Shown in pieces: positions 44,462 through 53,636 of a DNA stretch of 64,000 nt. Made by a program: the position numbers and the translations under genes. Location: NCBI GenBank assembly GCA_013204585.1, contig JABMNL010000033.1, forward strand, positions 1 through 64,000, read 5' to 3'. Under the pieces are notes generated by a model, which searched no databases, was not told the DNA's origin, and was given only the letters and a program-made list of their open reading frames with translations. Source of the DNA: SAR202 cluster bacterium (lineage in GTDB: Bacteria; Chloroflexota; Dehalococcoidia; Lucifugimonadales; UBA3495). Position 1 is the first letter of the stretch. Each line of letters opens with the position of its first letter.

Positions 44462-45877
44462 TTAGGCGAACTGATAGTCTCGGGAAGCGGCGATTAGGGT
44501 TAGTATCTTGCCCACTTTCTTTTCTGAAACGTTGATTTCTTCCGGGGTGTCCCAGGTCAAGTCGCCGCCGACTGAGGCATGGGTCAGCAATTCGACTAGC
44601 GTCGACTCACTAACCTCTAACGGTCCCACGTAATCAAGGCATGCTGCCACCAACGCCTGCGGCGAAAGTTCGCCTTGTGAGCGGACTCGGTCGATGATTG
44701 CTCGTACGCCAGGCAGGGTTATGTCCCCCAGAGTTCCCGAGGCAAAGTTAACTCGCCGTAAAAGTCCGCCAGCATCAATCCATTCGGAGCCGGTGTGCCA
44801 ACTCTCCACGCTGGGTGGATTGAGCAGTTCTTGGCCTTGCCAGGCGCACTCGATTGCCAGGTTGTTATAGCCCGGTCTAAAGCCGTCATAGTTGCCGGCC
44901 AGACGCACCGTGCCAACGATTAATTCGGCGGGGCTTTTGACGCGGGCGAACCGGGAGTTCTTGAAAAATTCCGAGTTGAACAATACTCGCAAGATAGCCC
45001 GAACGTCGCCGTGGGACTCGTTGTAGGCCGCGACCAACGTCTCGATGGCTGCTGGGTCGTTGGGCGGTGTGATGTTCCAGTCGGAAACCTGGGGCTCGTC
45101 GGCGACGAAGAATTTGTAAAGATGACGGGCCAGGAACCGGGGCGTCGCTGGCTGGTCCACGATGATGTCCATAATGTCTTCACCGTTGAAGTTCCCAATA
45201 TGGCCCAAGAAAGTTTTCTCGCCTTCGTCGTGGTCCTCGGCCTTGTATTCAAAGTTCCAGAAAAAACGGCCGAGGGGGTTACGCGGTATCTTGGGGGCAA
45301 TGGTCCAGCCGGTAAATGCCCTGGACGCATTCTTAATGTCGTCCTCGGAGTAATTGCCCGCGCCCAAGGAGAAAAGCTCCAATAATTCCCGGCCCCAGTT
45401 TTCGTTGATGGCCCCGTCATGGTTGCCGTGGTTGTCCAGCCAGAAAATCATCGCCGGGGATTTAGCCAACTCCACCAGCAAATCGCCGAACTTGCCCAAT
45501 CCGTGCTCGCGGAACATCGCAATCTGCCTGGTTAGCTCCGGCGGGTTGTCGACCTTGGAATTACTGGTGGCGAACAACTGATGCCAGAAAAGGGCCATCT
45601 TTTCTTCCAGAGGTCGTTTGGTGTTAACCATGCGGAAAACCCAATCGGCTTGGTTAAGTGGCGCTCCCGCTGCCCCCTCGTAGCCGGGGAAAATGCGGTA
45701 CATCAACTCGTCATCAATTGCGGGCTGTTCTTCGGGATTCAGAAGCTCTTCAACAACGGCTTCGTAGCCCATAGCAGCGCGAGTTTCTAGTTCCTCACGA
45801 GGGTCGCCAAAGCCCGCTCGTCTCATCAAGTGGGCCATCAATGCGATGTCTTCTGCGATGTTTTTTTGGATGGGCAT
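44462..45877 (-). CDS. DUF1800 protein
   Basis: 471 aa from ATG 45877 (a GTG two codons earlier is also possible). HLMRRAGFGDPREEL, MALFWHQLFATSNSKV, NENWGRELLELFSLG and the RAFTGWTI segment are DUF1800 signatures. There is no signal sequence, unlike many homologues. It is the partner of DUF1501 downstream. The NHL and ASST propellers are further along the same strand, so the four genes look like one transcription unit. Confidence 0.85.
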   Translation of the reverse strand: MPIQKNIAEDIALMAHLMRRAGFGDPREELETRAAMGYEAVVEELLNPEEQPAIDDELMYRIFPGYEGAAGAPLNQADWVFRMVNTKRPLEEKMALFWHQLFATSNSKVDNPPELTRQIAMFREHGLGKFGDLLVELAKSPAMIFWLDNHGNHDGAINENWGRELLELFSLGAGNYSEDDIKNASRAFTGWTIAPKIPRNPLGRFFWNFEYKAEDHDEGEKTFLGHIGNFNGEDIMDIIVDQPATPRFLARHLYKFFVADEPQVSDWNITPPNDPAAIETLVAAYNESHGDVRAILRVLFNSEFFKNSRFARVKSPAELIVGTVRLAGNYDGFRPGYNNLAIECAWQGQELLNPPSVESWHTGSEWIDAGGLLRRVNFASGTLGDITLPGVRAIIDRVRSQGELSPQALVAACLDYVGPLEVSESTLVELLTHASVGGDLTWDTPEEINVSEKKVGKILTLIAASRDYQFA

Positions 45878-46119
45878 ATCCACATCTCCGCGTATCGAAA
45901 CAGCCGAACTGGACAGCAGCGCTACCGGGGGGCCGCCAGCAGCTGATTTGTGTCATCGTAGGATTGGCGAAAGCCAGTGTCAAGAAGAGCCGCCTACCGG
46001 GCCGTCACTCAAGTCTGGCGGCGCCTCTCAAATCCATTGTTACCTATACTGGCGAATCCCTGTATTATTGTGGGCATCGTTTATTGAGTCTTAATTGATA
46101 CTTCAAGAGAGGTTGCGCT

Positions 46120-48126
46120 ATGCCAGTCACGAAGATGGAAATCAAAACCCGGCGTCCGTTCGCTGACGGCAAGTCCTTTGGCGACGTCGGAGCCTACGAG
46201 CAATTGGACGGCGTCGTTCATTTCGCTGTCGACCCCGGCAGCTCCGCCAACGAAACTATTGCCGACTTGGAGCTAGCGCCCCGAGACGCGAACGGCATGG
46301 TCATATTTTCGTCGGACTTTCGCATTCTGCAACCCGTTGACCTGGAGCGAGGGAACCGCCGCATTCTTCTGGATGTACCCAACCGGGGCAAGCCCCTGGC
46401 TCTCAGGAACATCAACAGCGCGCCCGAGGTAACGCCCGATGCGCCCATGGACCCGGGCAATGGGTTCTTGATGCGGCAGGGATACAGCGTCGTTTGGTGC
46501 GCCTGGCAGCACGACGTTCCCGATGTGCCCGGAATGCTGCGGGTTAATTTTCCAGACGCTGTGACCGCCGATGGCCCGATTTCGGGGAAAGTCGTTGTTA
46601 CTTTTCAGCTCAACGCTCCATCCAAGGTGGAGTTCCTATCCAGTAGAAATCATCGTCCTTATTTTGTCACCAACCCCGATGACCAGACCGCAGTGATGAC
46701 GGTTCAGGAACACGAAGATGCCCCCGAGCAAATTATTCCGAGGGGAAAATGGGCGTTTGCGCGCCTGGATAACGGAAATGTTGTGACCGATTCCAGCCAC
46801 GTATATCTGGCTGAGGGATTCAAACCAGGCAAGGTCTATCAGGTAATTTTTACCACCACGGGAGCGCCAGTTGTTGGGTTGGGCTTGCTGGCAACCAGGG
46901 ACATCACCACCTATTTGCGGCATGCCACGTCCCAAGATGGCAACCCCTTGGCCGGAAACATCGACCACGCCTACAGCTTCGGCGTCTCCCAAAGCGGCAG
47001 GTGGCTTAGGTTATTCCTGTACCTGGGACTCAACCGAGACGAAGCGGGCCGCATGGCCTTTGACGGATTTATCCCCCACGTGGCCGGGGGCAAAATGGGG
47101 GAGTTTAATCATCGGTTCGTCCAACCTTCGAGCCAGGCGACCAGGAGCGGCAATAGCCTGTTCCCCTTCAGCGACATTGCCCAGACCGACCCTGAAACTG
47201 GACTAACCGATGGGCTGCTGTCGCGCCTATCCGCCCAAGGCGCTCTGCCAAAGATTATGTACACGCATACGCCTTCGGAGTACTGGGCGGGGCATGGCTC
47301 TCTGATGCATACCGATATGACTGCCACCAAAGACCTGGAGCCGCCCGAGGAAGTCCGCATCTACGTCTTCGCTGGCACACAACACGCTTTAGCTGGCTTT
47401 CCTCCCGTGGACAATGACGGCGACGGCTATCACGGTCAGAACAAATATAATATTGTCGACTACCGGGCTCTGTTGCGTGGCGCTCTGACCAACATGAACC
47501 GCTGGGTGACCGATTGCGAAGTGCCGCCAGCCAGCCAACATCCGAGAATTGACGACGGCACAGCGGTATCCCCGGAACAAGTCGCCGAGACCTTAGAAGG
47601 CATACCAGGGGGGAAGCTCCCCACTCCAATGCGCCGCTTCACCCGTTTGGACTTTGGTCCCAATCCGATGATTCCCACCAAGGTCCCGGCGGAGATTGGC
47701 AAGGTGTATCCCAATCTGGTGTCTGCGGTCGACCAGGACGCCAACGAAGTCTCGGGAATCGCCTTGCCGTTCATTACCGTTCCTTTGGCCACCCACATGG
47801 GTTGGAACCTACGCCATCCAGACATTGGGGGAGCCGGTCAGGTAATCGGCACCGGCGGAGCGTCGGGCGGAACATTGCGCGGGTCTACAATTCCTTTCCC
47901 TGCCACGCGAACGGAGCGGGAGCTGTCGGGAGACCCCCGTCAGTCGATCGAAGAGCGCTACAGTTCCAGGGATCAATATCTGGAGTTGGTGAAGCAAGCA
48001 GCGGAAAAACTAATCGACCAGCGGTACCTGCTTGAAGAGGACGTAGACGGAATCGTGGGCCAGGCCGCAGAGCACTACGATTTTCTGTCTAGCCGGACTG
48101 CCGAACCTCAACCAGCGGGGGATTAG
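46120..48126 (+). CDS. Alpha/beta-hydrolase domain protein (Abhydrolase_10 type)
   Basis: 668 aa. The start VTKMEIKTRRPFADGKSFGD with VGAYEQLDG is characteristic of this long family. The nucleophile elbow is GVSQSGRW (Ser290), and the VVWCAWQHDV and HVAGGKMGEFNHRF segments surround it. No signal peptide. Probable esterase or lactonase of unknown substrate. The gene stands alone on the plus strand, divergent from the DUF1800 gene across about 240 bases that must hold both promoters. Confidence 0.8.
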   Translation: MPVTKMEIKTRRPFADGKSFGDVGAYEQLDGVVHFAVDPGSSANETIADLELAPRDANGMVIFSSDFRILQPVDLERGNRRILLDVPNRGKPLALRNINSAPEVTPDAPMDPGNGFLMRQGYSVVWCAWQHDVPDVPGMLRVNFPDAVTADGPISGKVVVTFQLNAPSKVEFLSSRNHRPYFVTNPDDQTAVMTVQEHEDAPEQIIPRGKWAFARLDNGNVVTDSSHVYLAEGFKPGKVYQVIFTTTGAPVVGLGLLATRDITTYLRHATSQDGNPLAGNIDHAYSFGVSQSGRWLRLFLYLGLNRDEAGRMAFDGFIPHVAGGKMGEFNHRFVQPSSQATRSGNSLFPFSDIAQTDPETGLTDGLLSRLSAQGALPKIMYTHTPSEYWAGHGSLMHTDMTATKDLEPPEEVRIYVFAGTQHALAGFPPVDNDGDGYHGQNKYNIVDYRALLRGALTNMNRWVTDCEVPPASQHPRIDDGTAVSPEQVAETLEGIPGGKLPTPMRRFTRLDFGPNPMIPTKVPAEIGKVYPNLVSAVDQDANEVSGIALPFITVPLATHMGWNLRHPDIGGAGQVIGTGGASGGTLRGSTIPFPATRTERELSGDPRQSIEERYSSRDQYLELVKQAAEKLIDQRYLLEEDVDGIVGQAAEHYDFLSSRTAEPQPAGD

Positions 48127-48208
48127 TTGGAAGTAGCTGTCTGCAATTTGGTGGCTCATCCTTATCTAACGATACCACCCGTTGCAGGTGTTTTAGGCAT
48201 AATATGAC

Positions 48209-48736
48209 TTACCGGTGCCAGCCAATGCCGCGGAAGTAGCCGCGTAGGAAGGCCACCTGTCCACCGTGGACGATGCTGTCCCAAACGAGGATGCCAAGCG
48301 CCTCGTCCACTGGCAGCGTGGCTATCGGCAAAGTAAATTCGATTTTCCGCTCCATGTCCGCGTCAGACATGGTACTCAGGTAATTGGCAGCTGCCGCGTT
48401 GACCACGCGGAAGTATTCCATGAGGACGTCTTTGGGCGGCGCTTGCCAGGCCGCAACCTGCTCATTGCTCCATCCCATGCCGAAGTCCTGCGGGTCGGGC
48501 CCCATGTTGAACTTTTCGTACCAGGCGTCCACGGTCCAAATTTGTGGCTCGTCCTTGAGCCGAAAATAGATGAAACGGTCGGTCACGCGGGTCATGTGCC
48601 AGATTAGCCAACTCATGGAATTGGAGTTGTCGTTGGGACGGGCGTTCATGGTCTGCTCGTCCACCTCCGCCACCGCCAATTCCACCATTTCCCAGTTTCG
48701 TTCCAAAGCTGCCACAGTGGTTCGGTTAGCCGTCAT
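48209..48736 (-). CDS. DinB-family protein
   Basis: 175 aa four-helix bundle. MSWLIWHMTRVTDRFI contains the first His, and the C-terminal WDSIVHGGQVAFLRGY has the HGGQ ending typical of DinB/YfiT-like metal-binding proteins. Members are thiol-dependent transferases or of unknown role. It precedes no obvious partner; the PEP-mutase-family gene is 52 bases upstream on the same strand. Confidence 0.8.
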   Translation of the reverse strand: MTANRTTVAALERNWEMVELAVAEVDEQTMNARPNDNSNSMSWLIWHMTRVTDRFIYFRLKDEPQIWTVDAWYEKFNMGPDPQDFGMGWSNEQVAAWQAPPKDVLMEYFRVVNAAAANYLSTMSDADMERKIEFTLPIATLPVDEALGILVWDSIVHGGQVAFLRGYFRGIGWHR

Positions 48737-48788
48737 TTAATTCTCCAATTTCAGGTCCGGTTATAGGTTGGCGAATGGCCGACGCGAA

Positions 48789-49649
48789 TTAATTGCTAAG
48801 GTACTCTTCTTGGAGCCGTATGAACTCGTCGGTGCGGTTCACGGCACGGAGTAACGCCGGTGATGCCTGCTTCTCAGACAGGTCTTCCATTGCTCCACCA
48901 TCTTTGAGGTGCTTCAGACTGTCATAAATCGCCTTTTCGGCCACTGCAAACACCGGATTGCCGAGCATGAGGATTCGTACGCCGTTGGCCGCCAGGAACG
49001 CCGCGTCGTTCCTGGCTTCGGGAGGCGGACTCAACACGAAAAGCGGCAATGATGTTGCCCGGTGGGCCGCCTCTATATGCTCGCGGCTCTTCACTCCGGT
49101 CAGCATCACGCCCTCGGCTCCGGTCTCGGAGTAGGCCGAGATTCGGTCAGTTGCCTCGTCAACCGGACATAACCCGAATGCGGCAGACCGGGCCACAATG
49201 ACCGTGGTTGAATCGGTCCGGGCGGCCACTGCTGCTTTCAGCTTGCCTACCTGTTCTTTGGTAGATATCAGGCCAGGGTCTTGAACGTTAAATTGCTTGG
49301 GCACAAAATTATCTTCAATCTCGATGGCCGCCACCCCGGCAGCTTCCATCTCTCGCACGGTCCGTACGACGTTCACCGCGTTACCAAACCCGTCTTCACC
49401 ATCGACCATCAGACTTACGTCAGCGATACGGGTGATGCGACGACAGTGGTCAACGACATCGGACATGTTGGACAGAACAATGTCTGGGACGCCGAGGTTG
49501 GCTACCTTTCCCACTGAGCCGGAAAGAACGCAGATTTCATATTCCAACATGTGGGCGATGCGGGCCGACAGCGGGTCGAAGATGTTGGCGGCTAGGGTAC
49601 AGGTGTCCCTGCCAATTACCTGCCGGAATTTTTCGCGGGCTACGGACAT
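48789..49649 (-). CDS. PEP-mutase/isocitrate-lyase-family protein, oxaloacetate-decarboxylase-like
   Basis: 286 aa from ATG 49649 (GAGG upstream; a GTG three codons earlier overlaps it). A TIM-barrel with GFGNAVNVVRTVREMEAAGV, AAIEIEDNFVPKQF and VIVARSAAFG. The usual DADTGYG metal loop reads VDGEDGFGN, and the PKRCGH loop of isocitrate lyase and methylisocitrate lyase is missing. FVPKQF is closer to the oxaloacetate-decarboxylase branch (PA4872 type). The replaced metal ligand (Asp to Glu) leaves the reaction uncertain. Confidence 0.7.
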   Translation of the reverse strand: MSVAREKFRQVIGRDTCTLAANIFDPLSARIAHMLEYEICVLSGSVGKVANLGVPDIVLSNMSDVVDHCRRITRIADVSLMVDGEDGFGNAVNVVRTVREMEAAGVAAIEIEDNFVPKQFNVQDPGLISTKEQVGKLKAAVAARTDSTTVIVARSAAFGLCPVDEATDRISAYSETGAEGVMLTGVKSREHIEAAHRATSLPLFVLSPPPEARNDAAFLAANGVRILMLGNPVFAVAEKAIYDSLKHLKDGGAMEDLSEKQASPALLRAVNRTDEFIRLQEEYLSN

Positions 49650-49845
49650 GTAAGCCACCTCTCTGTTCTAAATGGGCGGTTAGTAAAATCTAGGGATTTG
49701 GTAATCGCCCTACAAATCGTTGCCGCACAGGCACAATCCTGCGAACAGTGTACGGCGTGCAGGTAGGACGTAGGAGCGCCGTTGGGCGGAAGGGTATGCA
49801 CCAGCCTAACTTAAATGTCAGGTTTAGTGCTGTGCCAAATCCCGG

Positions 49846-50742
49846 CTAGACGCTTCTCTGCTTGGGGTCCAACTTCTCTCGGAGCCAGTCTCCGCAGAGG
49901 TTGAAAGCCAATACCACGAGCATTATAGCGATACCGGGGACAGTGGTAACCCACCACGCGGAGGACACGTACTCCCGGCCATCGGCCAACATGGAACCCC
50001 AGGCGGGTGTTGGCGGCGGGATGCCAGCGCCCAAGAAACTGAGCGACGCTTCGACGATGATTACCCAGCCGACTTGAAGAGTCAGTAAGACGATTAGGGT
50101 GGGCATCACGTTGGGCAACAGGTGCCTGGTCATGATTCGAAAGTCCGAGGCACCGGAAACCCGGGCCCGGGCGATGAAGTCACGTTCCATGAGGCCAAGA
50201 ACTTCGCCTCGTATGACGCGGGCGTAGCGGGCCCAGAGTACCAGTGAGATGGCGATGATTACGTTGAGCATGCTGGGGCCGAGAACCATTACCAAAAGGA
50301 TGGCGAAAAGAATCAACGGGAAGGCCAGGGTGATGTCTGCCAACCGCATGAGTAGGGTGTCAATCTTGCCTCGATAAAAGCCAGAGAGTAGTCCAATCAT
50401 CGTGCCAAATCCGCCGCCAACGCCCAATGCAGTGGCCGAGATGATGATTGATACCCGTGCGCCATAAGTGATTCGGGTCAATATGTCTCGGCCAAGGGGG
50501 TCGGTGCCGAGAGGATGAGACCAGGACCCGCCGTCAAATCCAACTGGTGGAATCAGACGGTCGGGCAGTATAACTAGAGTTGAGTCGTGGAAAGTAATTA
50601 CGTCGGCAAAAAGCGCCGCGAATGCAAATACCACGATGATGAATAGGGGTATCAACGGCGCTCCTTGTAGCGCGGTTGTTACCTTGGTCAAAGTACGGTT
50701 TTTGACCGTTAGAATTTCCTGTTCTCTCGCTATCTCGGCCAT
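49846..50742 (-). CDS. Peptide/nickel-type ABC transporter permease, DppC-like
   Basis: 298 aa. PLGTDPLGRDILTRITYGAR is the DppC/OppC opening, and GEVLGLMERDFIARARVSGA followed by HLLPNVMPTLIVL is the coupling loop. About six membrane helices. It is the third gene after the binding protein and DppB, with only 3 bases between them. The two ATPases lie divergently at 55.7-57.7 kb. Confidence 0.88.
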   Translation of the reverse strand: MAEIAREQEILTVKNRTLTKVTTALQGAPLIPLFIIVVFAFAALFADVITFHDSTLVILPDRLIPPVGFDGGSWSHPLGTDPLGRDILTRITYGARVSIIISATALGVGGGFGTMIGLLSGFYRGKIDTLLMRLADITLAFPLILFAILLVMVLGPSMLNVIIAISLVLWARYARVIRGEVLGLMERDFIARARVSGASDFRIMTRHLLPNVMPTLIVLLTLQVGWVIIVEASLSFLGAGIPPPTPAWGSMLADGREYVSSAWWVTTVPGIAIMLVVLAFNLCGDWLREKLDPKQRSV

Positions 50743-50745
50743 GTT

Positions 50746-51663
50746 CTACTGCAGCCTTATTCGGGGGTCTAGGTAGGCGTAAGCGATATCAACCAACAGG
50801 CTCGTGGAGATGACAATTGCGGCTGAAATCATTACCACTGCCTGAACCACCGGGAAGTCCCGGAAAACGATTCCTTGATAGAGCAGTCTGCCCATGCCGG
50901 GCCAGGCGAACACGACCTCGACCAATATGCCGAGGGTGACCAAGATGGCGATGTAGATTCCGCCGAGGGTGACGACGCTAATTAACGAGTTTCTTAGGGC
51001 ATGCTTCCACACTACTTTGAATTCTGACAGGCCTTTAATGCGGGCCAGTTTTATATATTCGCTGTCCAAGGCCTCAAGCAAGCTGGACCGCAACAACCGG
51101 GTTATGGCGGCGACAGTGAAGAAGCCGAGGCTAAATGCGGGCATGATGTAGTGGGTGAATCCACCCATGCCAGAACTAGGCAGCCAGCCTAGTTGGACGG
51201 TGAAGACTTGGATCAAAATCATCCCAAGCCAAAATACAGGAATTGCCTGTCCCAACACCGCAATACCGGTACACAATGTGTCAATCCAGGTGCCTTTGTA
51301 GACGGCCGACATTACGCCCAGGGGAATGGATATCAGTAGCACAATGGCGAACGCGGCGCCCACTAGCTTGATTGAGTTGGGCAAGCGGTCTTTGAGGAGG
51401 TCGGATACCGGGGTTTTACTTCTTATGGAATCGCCGAAACTTCCCCGGACGAAGTCGCCCATGAAAAGTCCGTATTGAACCATGAGAGGCTTATCGACCC
51501 CCATGGAATGCCTCAGGTCTTCCAAGGCTTCGAGCCCGGCGTCGGGCGGCAACATCAATAGAGCTGGGTCGCCGGTGAGGCGAACCATCATGAATATTAT
51601 GATTGATAGGGCGAGGAGGGCCAATACGGCCTCGGCCGCCCGCCGGATGATATATCTCTGCAT
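50746..51663 (-). CDS. Peptide/nickel-type ABC transporter permease, DppB-like
   Basis: 305 aa. It starts RYIIRRAAEAVLALLALSII as DppB/OppB proteins do. LEALDSEYIKLARIKGLSEF followed by VWKHALRNSLI is the coupling loop. Downstream of the substrate-binding gene across a 94-base gap holding two hairpins. Forms the channel with the DppC-like subunit. Confidence 0.88.
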   Translation of the reverse strand: MQRYIIRRAAEAVLALLALSIIIFMMVRLTGDPALLMLPPDAGLEALEDLRHSMGVDKPLMVQYGLFMGDFVRGSFGDSIRSKTPVSDLLKDRLPNSIKLVGAAFAIVLLISIPLGVMSAVYKGTWIDTLCTGIAVLGQAIPVFWLGMILIQVFTVQLGWLPSSGMGGFTHYIMPAFSLGFFTVAAITRLLRSSLLEALDSEYIKLARIKGLSEFKVVWKHALRNSLISVVTLGGIYIAILVTLGILVEVVFAWPGMGRLLYQGIVFRDFPVVQAVVMISAAIVISTSLLVDIAYAYLDPRIRLQ

Positions 51664-51670
51664 TGACCTT

Positions 51671-51751
51671 CCAGCCCACTTCAGATGGGGCTGGCCAGTT
51701 TAGTTCAGATGCCAGTCACCCCCCTGGAAAGTCGCCTTCCCAGGGGGGTGA
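51671..51751 (-). promoter_or_regulatory. Two hairpins between binding-protein and DppB genes
   Basis: TCACCCCCCTGG (51716-51727) pairs with CCAGGGGGGTGA (51740-51751), a perfect 12-bp stem, and CCAGCCC pairs with GGGCTGG at 51671-51694. No strong T tract follows. As in the aap operon, a stable hairpin after the binding-protein gene fits mRNA protection and unequal expression. Confidence 0.7.
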
Positions 51752-51757
51752 TTTGGG

Positions 51758-53404
51758 TTAATTTTCGTATAGGTTAGTGAAGCCGTCGTCCCAGACTCGG
51801 TTACCCAAGTCCCAAGCCTTGATATTGGTGCCGGTCGCGTAGGAAATATTCATGTTGCAGCAGGTCAGCGACCTGTAGCCGTCGTACATGTTTTGGTACA
51901 ACCTCTCGCTGCGCTCGACCACGTCAGCAGGGAGAATCGCGTCCTCCCAGTCCTCGATAAGGCGGTCGATTTCCGGGTCGTTGGTGGACGTAAACGTCCC
52001 CTCGCTGTGGTTCAGAACCCGGATTACTCCCTGGAATCCGGCTAGAGGCCGGTTGGGAGCCGCCAAGTAGCCCATTCCGTTGTCCAGAGTGTGGGCCAAC
52101 CGCTCTTTGCGATACGAGGCGTATTCGGTGGGAATAATCTTAACTTTGATACCCACTGCTTCCAGCGAAGCCGCAACGGCCTCAATGAACCTGGGGCCTT
52201 CGGGTGTGTCGGCCCGAGGATAAGACCTGATGGCTATTTCGGTGCCGTCATAGCCCGCTTCTGCGAGCAGGGACTTAGCCTGTTCTGGGTCGTATGGATA
52301 AGCAGGCAAGTCTAGTACGCCTGGGGCGATGTCCGGCCACGGATAGACCGCAGCTGGGGTGCATTCGCCGGCGAAGATAAACTCACAGAGCTCTTCACGG
52401 TTGATTGCTAAGTTGAAGGCCTTTCGGACACGGATGTCTTTCCAGACCGAGTCGTCACGCCAGCTTTCGTGGAAGTACAAGCCCAGGACACTGGCAGCAT
52501 TCTTGCTGTAAATGTTCAGGCCGTCTTTCTTCAAATCGGGAGCCCGTTCTCGGGACACCGAGATTACATCCACCTCGCCAGCTTTGAGGGCGGCGATTCT
52601 GGTGCTCTCTTCGGGGATGATGCGGAAGAGAACGGTTTTGTACTGGGGCACACCCACCCGCCAATGTTCATCAAGGGCTTCCAGTTCCATGTAGTCGCCC
52701 TTGCGTTGGCCGACCCACTTGTAGGGACCGCTGCCCACAGGAGACTTGGCGAATTCGTCGTTGCCAACTGTCTCGGTGTAGTTCTTGGGTTGAATCAACC
52801 CTTCAACGCCCTGGATGTCCGACAGGTCCCAGTTCAAGAACCCGGAGGGCTTGAAGGCATTAATCTGCAGTTCGTACGGTGACACCACAATAATTTGTGT
52901 TTCTGGGTCGGTGATGGAAGCGGCGACCTTGCCCTTGTAGGAAGCGACCGAGTCAGCGCTGGTCATTAGCTTGACCGAGAACTTGACGTCCTCGGCGGTG
53001 AGGTTGTCACCATTGTGGAAATTAATGTTATCTCTAAGGTTGAACGTCCATGTCATAGCATCGGCGCTCATGCTCCAGTCTTTGGCGGCCCCATTGGCCT
53101 TGTCGACATCACCGGCGTCGTTGGTGCCGGTTAAAGCGTCAAACATGAAGCGCATATAGGCTTTGCCGAACGCAAATTCCTGCCACACGCTGGGTGTTTC
53201 GTTGCCAAGGTCCGTAAGCGCAATTGTCAGCTTACCTGTTGGCTTCGCAGCCGGCATCGCAGTGGGAACAACTGTAGCTACGCCTGAAGTTGTTCCAGTG
53301 TCTTCAGGTTCGTCTGACGACCCGCAGGCCACTGCGACCAACAGGGTCATTGCTGTTATCAGCGCGAGAATAAATGGAATCCGAAATATCCGGTGCTTGG
53401 CCAT
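51758..53404 (-). CDS. Peptide-type ABC substrate-binding lipoprotein (SBP_bac_5)
   Basis: 548 aa from ATG 53404, preceded by a run of G; a start 17 codons upstream is less likely. The lipoprotein signal ends LLVAVAC with the lipid Cys. GDNLTAEDVKFSVKLM, SGPYKWV, FNLAINREELCEFIF and YDPEQAKSLLAEAGYDG are family-5 binding-protein signatures. Ligands of the family include di- and oligopeptides, nickel and glycosides; here none can be inferred. First gene of the minus-strand transporter unit. Confidence 0.9.
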   Translation of the reverse strand: MAKHRIFRIPFILALITAMTLLVAVACGSSDEPEDTGTTSGVATVVPTAMPAAKPTGKLTIALTDLGNETPSVWQEFAFGKAYMRFMFDALTGTNDAGDVDKANGAAKDWSMSADAMTWTFNLRDNINFHNGDNLTAEDVKFSVKLMTSADSVASYKGKVAASITDPETQIIVVSPYELQINAFKPSGFLNWDLSDIQGVEGLIQPKNYTETVGNDEFAKSPVGSGPYKWVGQRKGDYMELEALDEHWRVGVPQYKTVLFRIIPEESTRIAALKAGEVDVISVSRERAPDLKKDGLNIYSKNAASVLGLYFHESWRDDSVWKDIRVRKAFNLAINREELCEFIFAGECTPAAVYPWPDIAPGVLDLPAYPYDPEQAKSLLAEAGYDGTEIAIRSYPRADTPEGPRFIEAVAASLEAVGIKVKIIPTEYASYRKERLAHTLDNGMGYLAAPNRPLAGFQGVIRVLNHSEGTFTSTNDPEIDRLIEDWEDAILPADVVERSERLYQNMYDGYRSLTCCNMNISYATGTNIKAWDLGNRVWDDGFTNLYEN

Positions 53405-53636
53405 ATACGTCCCCCCCTTTTTATTTGTCCCCCGGTATTCGGATGCAACCAACAATGTATATCCAAATAACCTATGCGATTATCGCGGAGGTCAAGTTCG
53501 CAGGAAGAATAGCCGACGTCTATATCTGCGTCAACACGGTTTCCGTTATAACTAGGTAACTCCTTTATTGGCAAAAACGATGAAGCAGGCTCGGAGAGGG
53601 TTTGCCGAAAATCCGATTACCAAATGATCCGCCTAG

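Noticed and set aside
46218-47997. Several minus-strand frames inside the 668-codon hydrolase gene
   Set aside because: Shadows of a gene with clear family motifs; none has independent support.
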